A stretch of 38,545 nucleotides of DNA, taken from NCBI GenBank assembly GCA_022791945.1, contig JAAVZY010000113.1:1-38545 (forward strand). Direction: 5' to 3'. This document shows, one piece after another, positions 6,744 to 15,732 of the stretch. Made by a program: the position numbers and the translations under genes. The first letter of the stretch is position 1, and the number at the start of each line of letters is the position of its first letter. The notes beneath the pieces are model-generated. The model saw only the letters and a list, made by a program, of their open reading frames with translations. It searched no databases and was not told where the DNA came from. Source of the stretch: Oscillospiraceae bacterium. GTDB taxonomy: Bacteria; Bacillota; Clostridia; Oscillospirales; Ruminococcaceae.

Positions 6744-7590
6744 AAGACCTCGAGGGCTCTGCCCTCGAGCTCCCGCCAAAGGGACGCGTCCCTTTGGAAT
6801 CCCATCTTTTTTAAGGGCGGAAAAGGGGTGGGGTTAAGTCTGTATAGACTTCCGAGCCACTGCTATGCAGAGAGTCCGATTCCCGCAGTACGCTTTTTTC
6901 GTAAAGAAAAAAGCTCCACCCTGCGTGCTAGATACTTCCTGCGACGCACGGGAGTGCCTGCACAGACGGGGATAGTGCTTCCGATCGGTATGTGCAGGCG
7001 GGGTATTCTGTGCCTCTGAAGGAATCCTTCCACCGCCGTCGTCCCTCTGGTCCGACGGCGGTCCCCCTCCCTTTGACAAGGGAGGCAAGCCAACACTCTG
7101 CTCCTAGAGACGGTTGGTGCGAATTAAGGAGTGCAGAGCATCCTAAATTCGCACAAAGCGTCCATCAGCGCAGAAAGTTGGCTCGGCCCCCTTGTGAGAC
7201 GTTCCGAAGGAACGTCAGGGGCATGGCAGGGATGCCGCCGGCAGGCGGTAGCCCTGACTGGGGGATTCCGTGCGTCGCACTGTGTTCCTCCTCCGCAGAA
7301 AGCATGAGCGCAGCAGAACACGCTCGGGACTCTCTGCGTCGCAGTCTCTGCGCCGCCTATGGAGCTGAATTTTTTCTTTACGAAAAAATGGGTAGGCGGG
7401 CGATCGTCCCTGTGGAGAGTAGCAGCGAGGCAGGGAGTACTAGCGAGGTAGGGGGCGGGCGCAAGCGCCCGTCCCCACCCCCACCCCCAAAAAGACGGGA
7501 ATCCAAGGGGAGCCAGCTCCCCTTGGCAGGAGGCTCGCAGGGTCAAGGCCTGTGGCCTTGACCCTTGGGCAGCGCCCTCGAGGTCTTTCT
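6744..7590. repeat. Mosaic stem-loop element, copy 3 (full, longest)
   Basis: The longest copy in the window, about 850 bases, between sdaAB and sdaAA, which are normally adjacent. The left arm has CTCGAGGGC/GCCCTCGAG, then CCAAAGGGA/TCCCTTTGG (A-T pairs where other copies have G-C), a palindrome copy with one change (AAGTCTGTATAGACTT) and a TTTTTTCGTAAAGAAAAAA hairpin. The middle carries the CCGCCGTC/GACGGCGG and CCTCCCTTTGACAAGGGAGG units. The right arm has the second T/A hairpin (near 7370), CGGGCGC/GCGCCCG, CCAAGGGGAGC/GCTCCCCTTGG, an extra GGGTCAAGGCC/GGCCTTGACCC hairpin and a closing hairpin. No credible gene is inside. Confidence 0.85.
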
Positions 7591-7596
7591 TCCCGC

Positions 7597-8256
7597 TCAC
7601 TTAGAGAAGGGGCGCAGAACCAGGACGCGGTCCACGTGGTTCACCTGGCGGAGGGCCTCCTCCAGCTCGGGCCAAAGCTCCTGATCCGTTTCGATCACCA
7701 TGATCGCGTCCTGACCCTTCCGGAAAAGGCGAAGAAACGCGATGTTGATCAGATGACTGGCAAAGACTGCTGTCACATCCGCCATGACGCCGGGAATGTC
7801 CCGGTTGAATATGACCGTGGTGAAATACTGGGCGTTGAAGGAAACGGCCACACCGTTGATCTCACAGACGGAGATTGCCCCTCCCCCAACAGACGCCGCC
7901 AGCACCTCTATCGCGCCGCCCCGATCCCCCTTCAGCACAATCCGGGCGGTGTTGGGATGATAAGACGCGTTCTCGCCCAGCCGGAACCGATAGTCAAGCC
8001 CCGCTTCCCTGGCCAGGGAAAAGCTGTCCCGGAGTCTGCCGTCGCTGGGCTCAAAGCCCAGCAGCCCGCCCAGCAGGGCGCGATCCGTTCCGTGGCCCCG
8101 GTAGGTCTGGGCAAAAGAGCCATACAGGGTGATCTCCGCCGAAATGGGCTCCTCCCGGAGAAGCTGCCGGGCCACGCTGCCAATCCGGGCCGCTCCCGCC
8201 GTGTGAGAGCTGGAGGGACCGATCATCACCGGGCCAATAATGTCAAAAGCATTCAT
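7597..8256 (-). CDS. sdaAB: L-serine dehydratase, iron-sulfur-dependent, beta subunit
   Basis: 219 residues. The N-terminus, FDIIGPVMIGPSSSHTAGAA (about residues 4-23), is the beta-subunit signature shared with the front half of one-piece serine dehydratases. The C-terminal third (about 147-219, starting at FNRDIPGVMADVTAVFASHL) is an ACT domain, often involved in amino acid sensing. It pairs with the alpha subunit to form the active heterodimer. The start is an ATG with AAGGAGG nine bases upstream. It follows the flavin reductase-rubredoxin gene by 76 bases on the same strand, so a shared transcript is likely. Transcription must cross the mosaic element to reach sdaAA unless that gene has its own promoter. 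Confidence 0.95.
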   Translation of the reverse strand: MNAFDIIGPVMIGPSSSHTAGAARIGSVARQLLREEPISAEITLYGSFAQTYRGHGTDRALLGGLLGFEPSDGRLRDSFSLAREAGLDYRFRLGENASYHPNTARIVLKGDRGGAIEVLAASVGGGAISVCEINGVAVSFNAQYFTTVIFNRDIPGVMADVTAVFASHLINIAFLRLFRKGQDAIMVIETDQELWPELEEALRQVNHVDRVLVLRPFSK

Positions 8257-8332
8257 CGCGTCAAGCCTCCTTTCCTCCCTCCTTTTACGGGAGCTGATTC
8301 GTCATGGAAAGACCGCCAGGAGATTCTGGCGC

Positions 8333-8956
8333 TTACATCCGCACAAACACGCTCTTTGGCTTCCGGCAGACCGGGCATACCCAGTCCTCCGGCAGCTCCT
8401 CAAAGGGAATCTCTCCATCATAGACATAGTGGCAGATGGTGCATTGATAGGCAGCTTTCTCCTGGGAAGCCGCAGCCTTCGGCGCGCCTCCCGCCTTGAG
8501 CAGCCGGTAGTCTCCATAGGTCATGGGCGGCTCATCGGAAAGCACCTTTGCGTCCGCCAGATCCGCGATAAAGAGGGTGTGCGTGTCCAGATCCACCCTC
8601 TGGACAACCTTGCCGGAGAGGGTCGCCACGCATCCCTGGGCAAAGAGGGGGTTCCCTAAAAGGTCGTGCTCCACAGCCCAGCCAGACAGTTTGTCCCCAT
8701 CCCGCCCGGAGGTCTGGCCAAAGTGCGCGATGGCGTCCAATTTGGCGCTCTGGCCCAGGATGCCCAGGCTGAACTGCCCGGACTGCTGGAGCAGCTGATG
8801 GGTATAACTGGTTTTCAGCAGAGTGACGCTGATGCGGAGGGGCTCCTGGGTGACTTGGGCGGCAGTGTTGATCACACAGATGTTTTCCTTGTCCTCATAC
8901 CGGGAGCCAATGAAAAACAGTCCGTAGGAAATTTTGAAAACAGCGGTTTCATCCAT
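8333..8956 (-). CDS. Flavin reductase-rubredoxin fusion (high-molecular-weight rubredoxin type)
   Basis: 207 residues. Residues about 1-150 form a flavin reductase-like split barrel ([55 protein letters not shown]) that binds FMN. After an Ala/Lys-rich linker comes a C-terminal rubredoxin domain with both iron-binding pairs, CTIC (about 172-175) and CPVC (about 194-197). In acetogens such as Moorella this fusion passes electrons from NADH to the flavodiiron protein FprA for NO or oxygen reduction. The rubredoxin is shorter than usual between the Cys pairs: the Asp-Pro...Gly-Ile...Pro-Gly-Thr loop is reduced to [14 protein letters not shown]. No FprA is in view. ATG with AGGAAGG nine bases upstream. 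Confidence 0.92.
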   Translation of the reverse strand: MDETAVFKISYGLFFIGSRYEDKENICVINTAAQVTQEPLRISVTLLKTSYTHQLLQQSGQFSLGILGQSAKLDAIAHFGQTSGRDGDKLSGWAVEHDLLGNPLFAQGCVATLSGKVVQRVDLDTHTLFIADLADAKVLSDEPPMTYGDYRLLKAGGAPKAAASQEKAAYQCTICHYVYDGEIPFEELPEDWVCPVCRKPKSVFVRM

Positions 8957-9117
8957 AGATAGCTTCCTTCCTGTCGGCCCTCCGGCCTTTTTCTATAGAA
9001 TACCATATCTGCGCGGAAAAATCCAGAGCTCCGCAGGGAATCTCACGCAATTCGGCAGGGGCTCGAGGTCTTGCCCCGCAGCCGCGCGCCCTCTGTGCGG
9101 GGCGGATTGCTGCGAAA

Positions 9118-9162
9118 ATGCGGGGGATCCCTATGCTGACGCAAGGGATCCCCCGCATTTTT
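9118..9162. terminator. Terminator downstream of the antiporter gene
   Basis: A 15 bp perfect stem (9118-9132 with 9144-9158, arm ATGCGGGGGATCCCT). On the minus strand it is followed by ATTTTCGC and on the plus strand by TTTTT, so it can work both ways. It lies 27 bases past the antiporter stop. Just left of it, at about 9055-9080, GGCTCGAGGTCTTGCCCC resembles the outermost end of a mosaic element and may be a remnant. Confidence 0.75.
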
Positions 9163-9188
9163 GCCGCTAATAGGGATGCGCCCGTTTT

Positions 9189-10748
9189 TTATGACGCGCT
9201 GCCCATCGCCTTGGGCTTTGCATGCCTGCCGATCAGGCGGATGACAACCAGGATGACGGCCAGCGCCGCCACGCCGGCAATCAGCGTAACATACACATTG
9301 CCGCCGGCAAAGCCCGAGGCCAGATAGCCGATGAAGGAGGCCGCGGCCACCGAAATTGCGTAAACCATCTGGGTGGAAACGTGCTCCATATGTGCCACGC
9401 CCGCTCCTGTGGAGGAAAGGATGGTGGTATCCGAAATCGGGGAGCAGTGATCTCCGAACACAGATCCTGCCAGGGTAGCCGCCAGGGCTGCAATCAGCAG
9501 GGTGGGATCCTCGCACCGGGCCATGACCTCCAGGATGATCGGAATGAGGATTCCAAAGGTGCCCCAAGCGGTTCCCATAGAGAAGGACAGCGCCGCCGCT
9601 ACGATGAATACGATCGCCGGAATGAACGCGAAGGGCACATTCATATTCTCCACCAGAGCGCCCACATACTGTCCGGTGCCCAGAAGATCCCGGCAGACGC
9701 CGCTGATGGTCCAGGCCAGGGTCAGAATTACGCAGGCGGGCACCATGGATTTGATGCCTTCACCGATGCCGTCCATGAACGCCCGGAACTTCACCACGCC
9801 CCGGGGCACAAACAGCAGGAACGCCACAACCAGGCCGCCGAAGCCGCCCAGCACCAGGGAAGCCGCCGAATCGCAGTCTCCAAAGGCATCCGCAATGGAC
9901 AGTCCCTGTCCGCTGAAGAAGCCGCCGGTATAGAGCATCGCCAGCACGGAGAACACAATCAGGCCCACAACCGGGATAATGAGGTCCAGCACCTTGCCCT
10001 TGGAAACAACCTCCTCCGGCTCGCTGCCGGTGTCGATGCTGCCAAGGTTCCCTGCGGCCGCAGCCTTCTCGGCCTTGGCCATGGGGCCGAAGTCCAGATC
10101 CGTCACGCAGAGAAATACGACCAGAATAATAGAAAGGAGCGCATACAGATTGTAGGGGATGGAGGCCACAAAGGCGCTCATCGTGCTGTCAAAGCCGCCT
10201 GCGCCCTGAAGATTGGAGCCCACAGCCGCCGCCCAGCTGGAGACTGGAGCAATGATGCAGACAGGCGCCGCCGTAGCGTCGATGATGTAAGCCAGCTTGG
10301 CCCGGGAAACCTTCGCCTTGTCTGTAACCGGCTTCATGACAGTGCCCACAGTCAGGCAGTTGAAGTAGTCGTCGATGAAAATCAGCGCGCCCAGACCGGC
10401 GGTTGCCAGCTGAGCCGACCGTTTGGATTTCAGCTTGCTGCTGGCCCAGAGGCCGTAGGCCCTGGAGCCGCCGGCCTTGGTGACCACAACCACCAGCGCG
10501 CCCAGGAGACAGAGGAACAGGATGATGTTCACGTTATCGGCCAGCTTGCTGGCCATCAGGGTGAAGGTGTTTTCCACAGTTGAGACAGCAACGCCCAGGG
10601 GGCTGTCGGCGGTGTGGATGGAGTAGATGAGCGTTCCGGACAAAATGCCTACCATCAGGGAAGAGATAACCTCTTTTGTGATCAGCGCCAGAGCGATGGC
10701 GATCAGTGGCGGCAGGATGGAGAGCCATCCAACTTGTACCATTTCCAT
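9189..10748 (-). CDS. Na+/H+ antiporter, NhaC family
   Basis: 519 residues, about 12 hydrophobic segments. Family landmarks are an acidic pair in a membrane segment, LGALIFIDDYFNCLTVG (about residues 119-135); TAAPVCIIAPVSSWAAAVG (about 159-177); MGTAWGTFGILIPI; and the conserved GSVFGDHCSPISDTTILSS (about 431-449). These carriers exchange cytoplasmic Na+ (or sometimes amino acid-linked ions) for H+ at the cell membrane. The gene has a near-consensus promoter at 10882-10910, a leader of about 125 bases and its own terminator, so it is probably transcribed alone. The start is ATG at 10748 with AAAGGA 12 bases upstream; a second in-frame ATG two codons later is possible. Transported ions cannot be read directly. 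Confidence 0.9.
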   Translation of the reverse strand: MEMVQVGWLSILPPLIAIALALITKEVISSLMVGILSGTLIYSIHTADSPLGVAVSTVENTFTLMASKLADNVNIILFLCLLGALVVVVTKAGGSRAYGLWASSKLKSKRSAQLATAGLGALIFIDDYFNCLTVGTVMKPVTDKAKVSRAKLAYIIDATAAPVCIIAPVSSWAAAVGSNLQGAGGFDSTMSAFVASIPYNLYALLSIILVVFLCVTDLDFGPMAKAEKAAAAGNLGSIDTGSEPEEVVSKGKVLDLIIPVVGLIVFSVLAMLYTGGFFSGQGLSIADAFGDCDSAASLVLGGFGGLVVAFLLFVPRGVVKFRAFMDGIGEGIKSMVPACVILTLAWTISGVCRDLLGTGQYVGALVENMNVPFAFIPAIVFIVAAALSFSMGTAWGTFGILIPIILEVMARCEDPTLLIAALAATLAGSVFGDHCSPISDTTILSSTGAGVAHMEHVSTQMVYAISVAAASFIGYLASGFAGGNVYVTLIAGVAALAVILVVIRLIGRHAKPKAMGSAS

Positions 10749-10881
10749 AGGATGGGATCATTCCTTTCTTGTGCGGAACCGTGATTCACCTGTCAACTCC
10801 GGCGGTTTTGCAGTGCGGGCGGCAGATCCCTGCAAGCCCCTTCCCCGACAGCATCGTATATAAAGCATCCGCATTGCGGCC

Positions 10882-10910
10882 ATTATACAATATCCGCCCA
10901 CCTTTTGCAA
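10882..10910 (-). promoter_or_regulatory. Promoter of the NhaC-family antiporter gene
   Basis: On the minus strand TTGCAA (10905-10910) and TATAAT (10882-10887) are separated by 17 bases. Confidence 0.75.
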
Positions 10911-10950
10911 CCTTTTCCCCCATATTTATTCAAATTTTATTCACAACAGG

Positions 10951-11546
10951 GAAGACCTCGAGGGCTCTGCCCTCGAGCTCCTGCCAAGGGGACGCGTCCC
11001 CTTGGATTCCCATCTTTTGGGGGTTATGGGGGGCAGAATTGCAGCTTCTGCCTCGCTGGTACTCTTTTCGTGGACGATCGCCCGCCTACCCATTTTTTCG
11101 TAAAGAAAAAATTCAGCTCCATAGGCGGCGCAGAAAGTACGACGCAGGGAGTCTCGAGCGGGTTCTGTTACGCTCAGACTTTCTGCGGGGGCAACGCTGT
11201 GGGACGCACGGAATCCCCCAGTCAGGGGCTACCGCCTGGCGGCGGTGGAAGGGTTCCGTTCGTGGCACAAAATCCCTCCCCGCAGAGCCTGTGAGCGTGG
11301 TAGTATTACGCTCGAGACTTTCTGCGGCGCAGAGAGTACCCCGCACGCAGGAAGGAGCTTTTTTCTTTACGTAAAAAGCGGTCTGCGTGAATCAGACTGT
11401 CTGCGTGGCAGGAGGAAGGAAGTCTGTACAGACTCAACCCCACCCCTTTTCCGCCCTTAAAAAGCCCTTCAAATAATGGGAATCCAAGGGGAATCCCTTC
11501 CCCTTGGCAGGAGCGCGAGGGCAGAGCCCTCGCGGCCTTGCCCTTC
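10951..11546. repeat. Mosaic stem-loop element, copy 4 (full)
   Basis: It lies in the divergent gap between the antiporter promoter and the ACT gene promoter. It starts with CTCGAGGGC/GCCCTCGAG and CCAAGGGGACG/CGTCCCCTTGG, and has T/A hairpins near 11095 and 11348 in opposite orientations. It carries the palindrome core AGTCTGTACAGACT (11420-11434) and closes with GCGAGGGC/GCCCTCGC. The end GCGGCCTTGCCCTT is the same as in copy 1. Confidence 0.85.
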
Positions 11547-11690
11547 CGGCCGCGCAGAGAGCCACGGGGTGTTCTGTCCCGAATCAGCACGCAAAATGAT
11601 AGTTGTCCACAATTTTCCGAAGGGCCTGGGGGTTTTTTCGTGAGAATGCAAAAAAATCCGCGGAATCTCTGCTGTGCTGGAGATTTCTGC

Positions 11691-11719
11691 TTTCCAAAAA
11701 AGAGGATGTGTGCTATAAT
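11691..11719 (+). promoter_or_regulatory. Predicted promoter of the ACT-UPF0210 operon
   Basis: TTTCCA (11691-11696), a 17-base spacer and a perfect TATAAT (11714-11719), about 60 bases before the ACT gene start. Confidence 0.65.
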
Positions 11720-11779
11720 ACTGGAACAGCATCCCTATTAAATAGGAAGGCTCCGGCCTTCTCTCAGGAGGACTTGACT

Positions 11780-12049
11780 ATGCGCGCCGTAATTACCGTC
11801 GTAGGCCGGGACACTGTAGGCATCCTGGCGAAGGTGAGCGCTCTCTGCGTTGACTTCCAAGCCAATATCATTGATGTAACCCAGACGGTGCTGGAGGATC
11901 TGTTCGCTATGATCATGCTGGTGGACGTCTCCGGGATGTCCCTCCCCTTCGCTCAGTTCAAAGAGCGGATGGCCTCCCTGGGTCAGGAGCAAAACCTCTC
12001 CATCCATGTGATGCACGAGGATCTCTTTAACTCCATGCACCGGATCTAA
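11780..12049 (+). CDS. ACT domain protein (UPF0237 family)
   Basis: 89 residues, essentially one ACT domain: [20 protein letters not shown] at the start (about 1-20), then [20 protein letters not shown] (about 28-47). This is the UPF0237 group, related to the GcvR type and thought to bind small ligands such as amino acids. Its gene is regularly found directly before a UPF0210 gene, as here (47-base gap). The ATG at 11780 was chosen over upstream in-frame starts because AGGAGG lies eight bases before it and the ACT beta strand begins at the second residue. Co-transcription with the next gene from the promoter at 11691 is likely. Ligand and process are unknown. Confidence 0.92.
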   Translation: MRAVITVVGRDTVGILAKVSALCVDFQANIIDVTQTVLEDLFAMIMLVDVSGMSLPFAQFKERMASLGQEQNLSIHVMHEDLFNSMHRI

Positions 12050-12096
12050 CCCCCCTTTCCCACGCTCATATATTTGATACTGACGGAGGTTTCTGC

Positions 12097-13449
12097 ATGA
12101 TTGAAACCAAGGATATACTGGAAACCATACGAATGATCCAGGACGAAAACCTGGACATCCGCACCATTACCATGGGCATTTCTCTCCTGGACTGCATCGA
12201 TCCCGATACGGAGCAGGCCTGCCGGAAGGTCTATGACAAAATCACCCGCTGCGCCCAGCGGCTGGTGCAGACCGGCGAGGACATCGAAACCGAATACGGA
12301 ATTCCCATCATCAATAAACGAATTTCCGTTACGCCTATGGCTATGGTCAGCGCGGCCTGCGGCGATCCGCTTCCCTTCGCCCGCACCATGGATCGGGCCG
12401 CAGAGGCCTGTGGCGTGAACCTGATCGGCGGTTATTCCGCCCTGGTGCAGAAGGGCTTCAGCGCCGGCGACGAGGCCCTCATCCGCTCCATTCCCGAGGC
12501 CCTGGCCCAGACGGAACGGGTCTGCTCCTCTGTCAACGTGGGCTCCACCAAGGCGGGCATCAATCTGGACGCCTGCCGCCTGATGGGCGCTATTGTCAAG
12601 GAGGCGGCGGAGCGCACTGCGGATCAGAGCTGTTTCGGCGCGGCAAAGCTGGTGATATTCTGCAACGCCCCGGAGGACAACCCCTTTATGGCAGGCGCTT
12701 TCCATGGAGTGGGCGAGCCGGACTGCATCATCAATGTAGGCGTTTCCGGCCCCGGCGTGGTGCGGGCCGCGGTTTCCAAGTACCCGGACGCCAGCATTGA
12801 CCAGATCGCCGACATCATCAAGAAAACCGCCTTCAAAATCACCCGGATGGGCCAGCTGGTAGGCACGGCGGCCTCCCAGCGGCTGGGGGTTCCCTTCGGG
12901 ATTGTGGATCTCTCCCTGGCGCCCACTCCGGCGGTGGGGGACTCCGTGGCCCACATTCTGGAGGAAATCGGCCTGGCCCAGTGCGGCGCCTGCGGAACCA
13001 CCGCAGCCCTGGCGCTGCTCAACGACGCAGTGAAAAAGGGCGGCGTGATGGCGTCCTCCCGGATTGGCGGGCTGTCCGGCGCGTTTATCCCGGTTTCGGA
13101 GGACGCGGGCATGATCGACGCCGCCCGCGCCGGCTCCATCACCATTGAGAAGCTGGAGGCCATGACAGCGGTCTGTTCCGTGGGGCTGGATATGATCTGC
13201 ATCCCCGGGGACGTGACCCCGGAAACCATCGCCGCAATCATCGCGGACGAGGCCGCTATTGGAATGGTGAATTCCAAGACTACGGCTGTACGGGTCATCC
13301 CCGCCATTGGCAAGCAGGTGGGCGAGATGCTGGACTGGGGCGGCCTGTTCGGAAGCGCTCCGGTCATGCCGGTGAACCGGAATTCCCCCGCAGCCTTCAT
13401 CCGTCGGGGCGGCCAGATCCCCGCCCCTCTGCAGAGCCTGAAAAACTGA
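12097..13449 (+). CDS. UPF0210 (PFL/DUF711) family protein
   Basis: 450 residues, the standard length. Recognisable blocks are [20 protein letters not shown] near the N-terminus, a glycine-rich [19 protein letters not shown] (about 110-128), [20 protein letters not shown] (about 147-166) and the C-terminal [20 protein letters not shown] (about 427-446). The fold is related to glycyl-radical enzymes such as pyruvate formate-lyase, but there is no glycyl radical motif. The biochemical function is not established. The partner ACT protein just upstream suggests an enzyme under ligand control. ATG with ACGGAGG upstream. A mosaic element begins three bases after the stop. Confidence 0.92.
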   Translation: MIETKDILETIRMIQDENLDIRTITMGISLLDCIDPDTEQACRKVYDKITRCAQRLVQTGEDIETEYGIPIINKRISVTPMAMVSAACGDPLPFARTMDRAAEACGVNLIGGYSALVQKGFSAGDEALIRSIPEALAQTERVCSSVNVGSTKAGINLDACRLMGAIVKEAAERTADQSCFGAAKLVIFCNAPEDNPFMAGAFHGVGEPDCIINVGVSGPGVVRAAVSKYPDASIDQIADIIKKTAFKITRMGQLVGTAASQRLGVPFGIVDLSLAPTPAVGDSVAHILEEIGLAQCGACGTTAALALLNDAVKKGGVMASSRIGGLSGAFIPVSEDAGMIDAARAGSITIEKLEAMTAVCSVGLDMICIPGDVTPETIAAIIADEAAIGMVNSKTTAVRVIPAIGKQVGEMLDWGGLFGSAPVMPVNRNSPAAFIRRGGQIPAPLQSLKN

Positions 13450-13451
13450 GG

Positions 13452-14086
13452 GGAAGGCCACGAGAGCTCTGCTCAAGGGTCAAAGCCGCAGGCCTTGACC
13501 CTGCGCGCCTCTCGCCAAGGGGACTCGTCCCCTTGGATTCCCATCTTTTTGGGGGTGGGGACGGGCGCAAGCGCCCGTCCCCCTGCCTCACTGGTACTCC
13601 CTTCCCCGCTGATACTCCCCGCAAGGACGATCGCCCGCCTACCCATTTTTTCGTAAAGAAAAAATTCATCCCCATAGGCGGCGCAGAGAGTTTCGAGCGT
13701 GTTCTGTTACGCTCATACTTTCTGCGGGGTGAAACGCTGTGTCACGCTCGGAATCCCCCTTAGCCGCACATACCGATCGGAAGATCGATCCCCGTCTGCA
13801 CGGGGAACCCCGGTGCGGCGCAGGAAGTACCCCGCAGGCAGGAAGGAGCTTTTTTCTTTACGAAAAAAGCGTACTGCGGGAATCAGACTCTCTGCGCGGC
13901 AGAAAGCCGGAAGTCTGTACAGACTTGACCCCACCCCTTTTCCCGCCCTTAAAAAGGATGGGATTCCAAAGGGACGCGTCCACGATGCGCCGCCATCGGC
14001 GCATCTCAGAATTCGGCTTCGCCGAATTCCTAGGTGCGTCGTTTCACGACGCACCGCAGAGCGCGAGACAGAGTCTCGCAGCCTTC
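13452..14086. repeat. Mosaic stem-loop element, copy 5 (full)
   Basis: It starts right after the UPF0210 stop and ends 15 bases before the -35 box of the V-ATPase promoter. Contents include a GGTCAAAGCC/GGCCTTGACC hairpin as in copy 3, CGGGCGC/GCGCCCG (about 13563-13580), T/A hairpins near 13651 and 13850 in opposite orientations, AAGTCTGTACAGACTT (13911-13926), GATGCGCCG/CGGCGCATC, GAATTCGGC/GCCGAATTC, GTGCGTCGT/ACGACGCAC and a closing GCGAGAC/GTCTCGC. It probably also ends transcription of the upstream operon, as no separate terminator is seen. Confidence 0.85.
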
Positions 14087-14100
14087 TGGGAAATTGCCAG

Positions 14101-14129
14101 TTGAAATTTTTCTTGGAACGGTGTATGAT
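14101..14129 (+). promoter_or_regulatory. Promoter of the V-ATPase operon
   Basis: TTGAAA (14101-14106), a 17-base spacer and TATGAT (14124-14129). Transcription would start at about 14136, leaving a 5' leader of about 178 bases. Confidence 0.8.
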
Positions 14130-14144
14130 AGACTCGTCTAATCT

Positions 14145-14290
14145 GGCGGCTCAGCCCCGGAAGAACATACGGCATGGACGTTCAGCCCCTTTCCGACGGG
14201 GTGAGCGAAGCCTGACCGCCGACATTGGCATGGCCGCGGCCAGCGATTGTAGGCGGTTCTTTTGCGCAGACAGACCTCCGCGCAAAGCCT
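14145..14290 (+). promoter_or_regulatory. Structured leader of the V-ATPase operon, candidate riboswitch
   Basis: GGCGG (14145-14149) pairs with CCGCC (14216-14220) to close a domain of about 76 bases. That domain holds GAAC/GTTC and CCCC/GGGG hairpins and a GAGCGAAGCCTGA strand. Downstream, GGCGGT (14252-14257) can instead pair with ACCGCC (14215-14220), the 3' side of the closing stem, so two exclusive folds exist, as in riboswitch expression platforms. A further TTTGCGC/GCGCAAA hairpin (14261-14286) lies about 16 bases before the ribosome site. Na+ riboswitches (DUF1646 motif class) are known before cation-transport genes and are one candidate; I cannot confirm the class from memory of its consensus. 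Confidence 0.5.
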
Positions 14291-14313
14291 GACAATAGAA
14301 AGGTGTGAAGCCT

Positions 14314-14649
14314 ATGGCGAACATCCTCAGTGAAATTCTGCAAATTGACGCCATCGCCCAGAAGAAGCTGGACGATGCGGCCCGCCTGAAAGAGCAGTAC
14401 GAGCGGGAAACCCGTCAGAACATGGAGCAGATTACAGAACGCGTCTGGGAGGAAGCCCGGAACGAGATCAGCCGGGCCCGCCGCCGGGAGGAGCTTGCCG
14501 CTCAGCTGGAGCGGGACGCCCTCAGCCGCCGGCGGGAGCTGGCCTTTGAACAGCTGGAGCAGGCTTTCGCCGGCGAACGGGAGAAGCTGGAGCAGTCCCT
14601 CTACCTCGGAGCCCTGGGGCTGGAGCCCGCCTCCCGGGAAAGGAACTGA
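14314..14649 (+). CDS. V-type ATPase peripheral-stalk subunit (G/H type)
   Basis: 111 residues, nearly all charged alpha-helix with heptad character (AQKKLDDAARLKEQYERETR), as expected for the coiled-coil stalk subunit that pairs with subunit E. It is the first gene of the operon, the place taken by ntpF in Enterococcus hirae. The sequence alone is too low in complexity to name with certainty; position and shape carry the call. The ATG at 14314 has AAAGGTG eight bases upstream; a GTG three codons earlier is less likely. Six bases separate it from the next gene. Confidence 0.75.
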   Translation: MANILSEILQIDAIAQKKLDDAARLKEQYERETRQNMEQITERVWEEARNEISRARRREELAAQLERDALSRRRELAFEQLEQAFAGEREKLEQSLYLGALGLEPASRERN

Positions 14650-14655
14650 CCGCCT

Positions 14656-15711
14656 ATGCTGAACCCGCTTTCCACCATCTCCGCGCTCTCCGCCAACGCC
14701 ATTTCAGCCAAGGCCCGGGCCATCTACGGCAGGCGGCTGACCGCCGCAGACTATCAGGAGCTGACCCGTCAGCGGACCGTCTCCGACGTGGCGGCCTATC
14801 TGAAGGCCAATCCGGGATACGGCGCCTACCTGGCGGGCATTGACGAGATGCAGATCCATCGGGGGCAGCTGGAGCTGCTGCTCCACCGCTCCAAGCTGGA
14901 GCGGCTGGCCGCCCTGGCCCATTACAGCTTTGCCAAGGGCGCGGGCTTTTACAGCTACACCACTCTGACGGTAGAGGCGGATATGCTCCTGCGGGTGATC
15001 ATGCTGCTGAACTCCAATGTCCCGGAGGAGATTATACGCACCCTGCCCACCTATATGCAGGAGTTCGTCCGGTTTGACTTCCTGGAGCTCTCCCGGGTCC
15101 GGAGCTTTGAGGACCTGCTCCGGGCAGTGGAAGGCACCCCCTATCGGGAGCTGCTGGAGCCCTTCCGGGCGGAGAACGGCCAGATCCGGCTTTCCCAGTG
15201 TGAGCTTGCCTTAAAGACCTATGCCTATCAGACCATCCTGGACACCATTGACAAAAGCTATACAGGCACCATCCGGCGGGAGCTGCGGGAAGCGGTGCTG
15301 ACGGAAGCGGATCTGATCAATCTGGTGATGATCTACCGGCTGCGGACCTATTTTGGCTGGGAGCCGGAACAGGTCAAATCGCAGCTTCTGCCCTTCCGCT
15401 TCCGGCTGACGGACCGGGCGGTGGAGGGGATGCTGGCGGCCCGGAATGACGAGGCGTTTTCCAAGGCGATGCGCCTGCGGGCCTATCGGAGGGAGATGGA
15501 GGAGGTTTCCTTCTCTTATATGGAGCAGTGTACCCGGCGGCTGAGCTATCTGATGGCCCGGAAGCGGATGCACTTCTCCACAGAGCCGCCCATTGTATTC
15601 TACAGCTTAATGACTCTGATCCAGCTTGAGGTGGAGAATGTGACCACCATCATCGAAGGGATCCGCTACGGCCTTCCCCAGGAGGAGATCGAGCCCCTCC
15701 TGATCCTGTAA
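14656..15711 (+). CDS. ntpC: V-type ATPase subunit C (V0D/AC39 family)
   Basis: 351 residues, the usual length. All-helical protein with the family pattern: an N-terminal SALSANAISAKARAIYGRRL, then LTRQRTVSDVAAYLKANPGY (about 37-56), repeated tyrosine/arginine-rich helices, and the C-terminal Leu/Glu-rich VTTIIEGIRYGLPQEEIEPL. It links the central rotor stalk to the membrane ring (V0 d-type subunit). It follows the stalk gene by six bases. After its stop the operon is interrupted by a 510-base mosaic element before the gene for the membrane subunit I. Confidence 0.92.
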   Translation: MLNPLSTISALSANAISAKARAIYGRRLTAADYQELTRQRTVSDVAAYLKANPGYGAYLAGIDEMQIHRGQLELLLHRSKLERLAALAHYSFAKGAGFYSYTTLTVEADMLLRVIMLLNSNVPEEIIRTLPTYMQEFVRFDFLELSRVRSFEDLLRAVEGTPYRELLEPFRAENGQIRLSQCELALKTYAYQTILDTIDKSYTGTIRRELREAVLTEADLINLVMIYRLRTYFGWEPEQVKSQLLPFRFRLTDRAVEGMLAARNDEAFSKAMRLRAYRREMEEVSFSYMEQCTRRLSYLMARKRMHFSTEPPIVFYSLMTLIQLEVENVTTIIEGIRYGLPQEEIEPLLIL

Positions 15712-15732
15712 GCGTCTGGTCACTCAGCGGGA

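Noticed and set aside
9222-10583. Long plus-strand frame opposite the antiporter gene
   Set aside because: Shadow of GC-rich codons; the minus strand encodes a clear NhaC-family protein with ribosome site and promoter.
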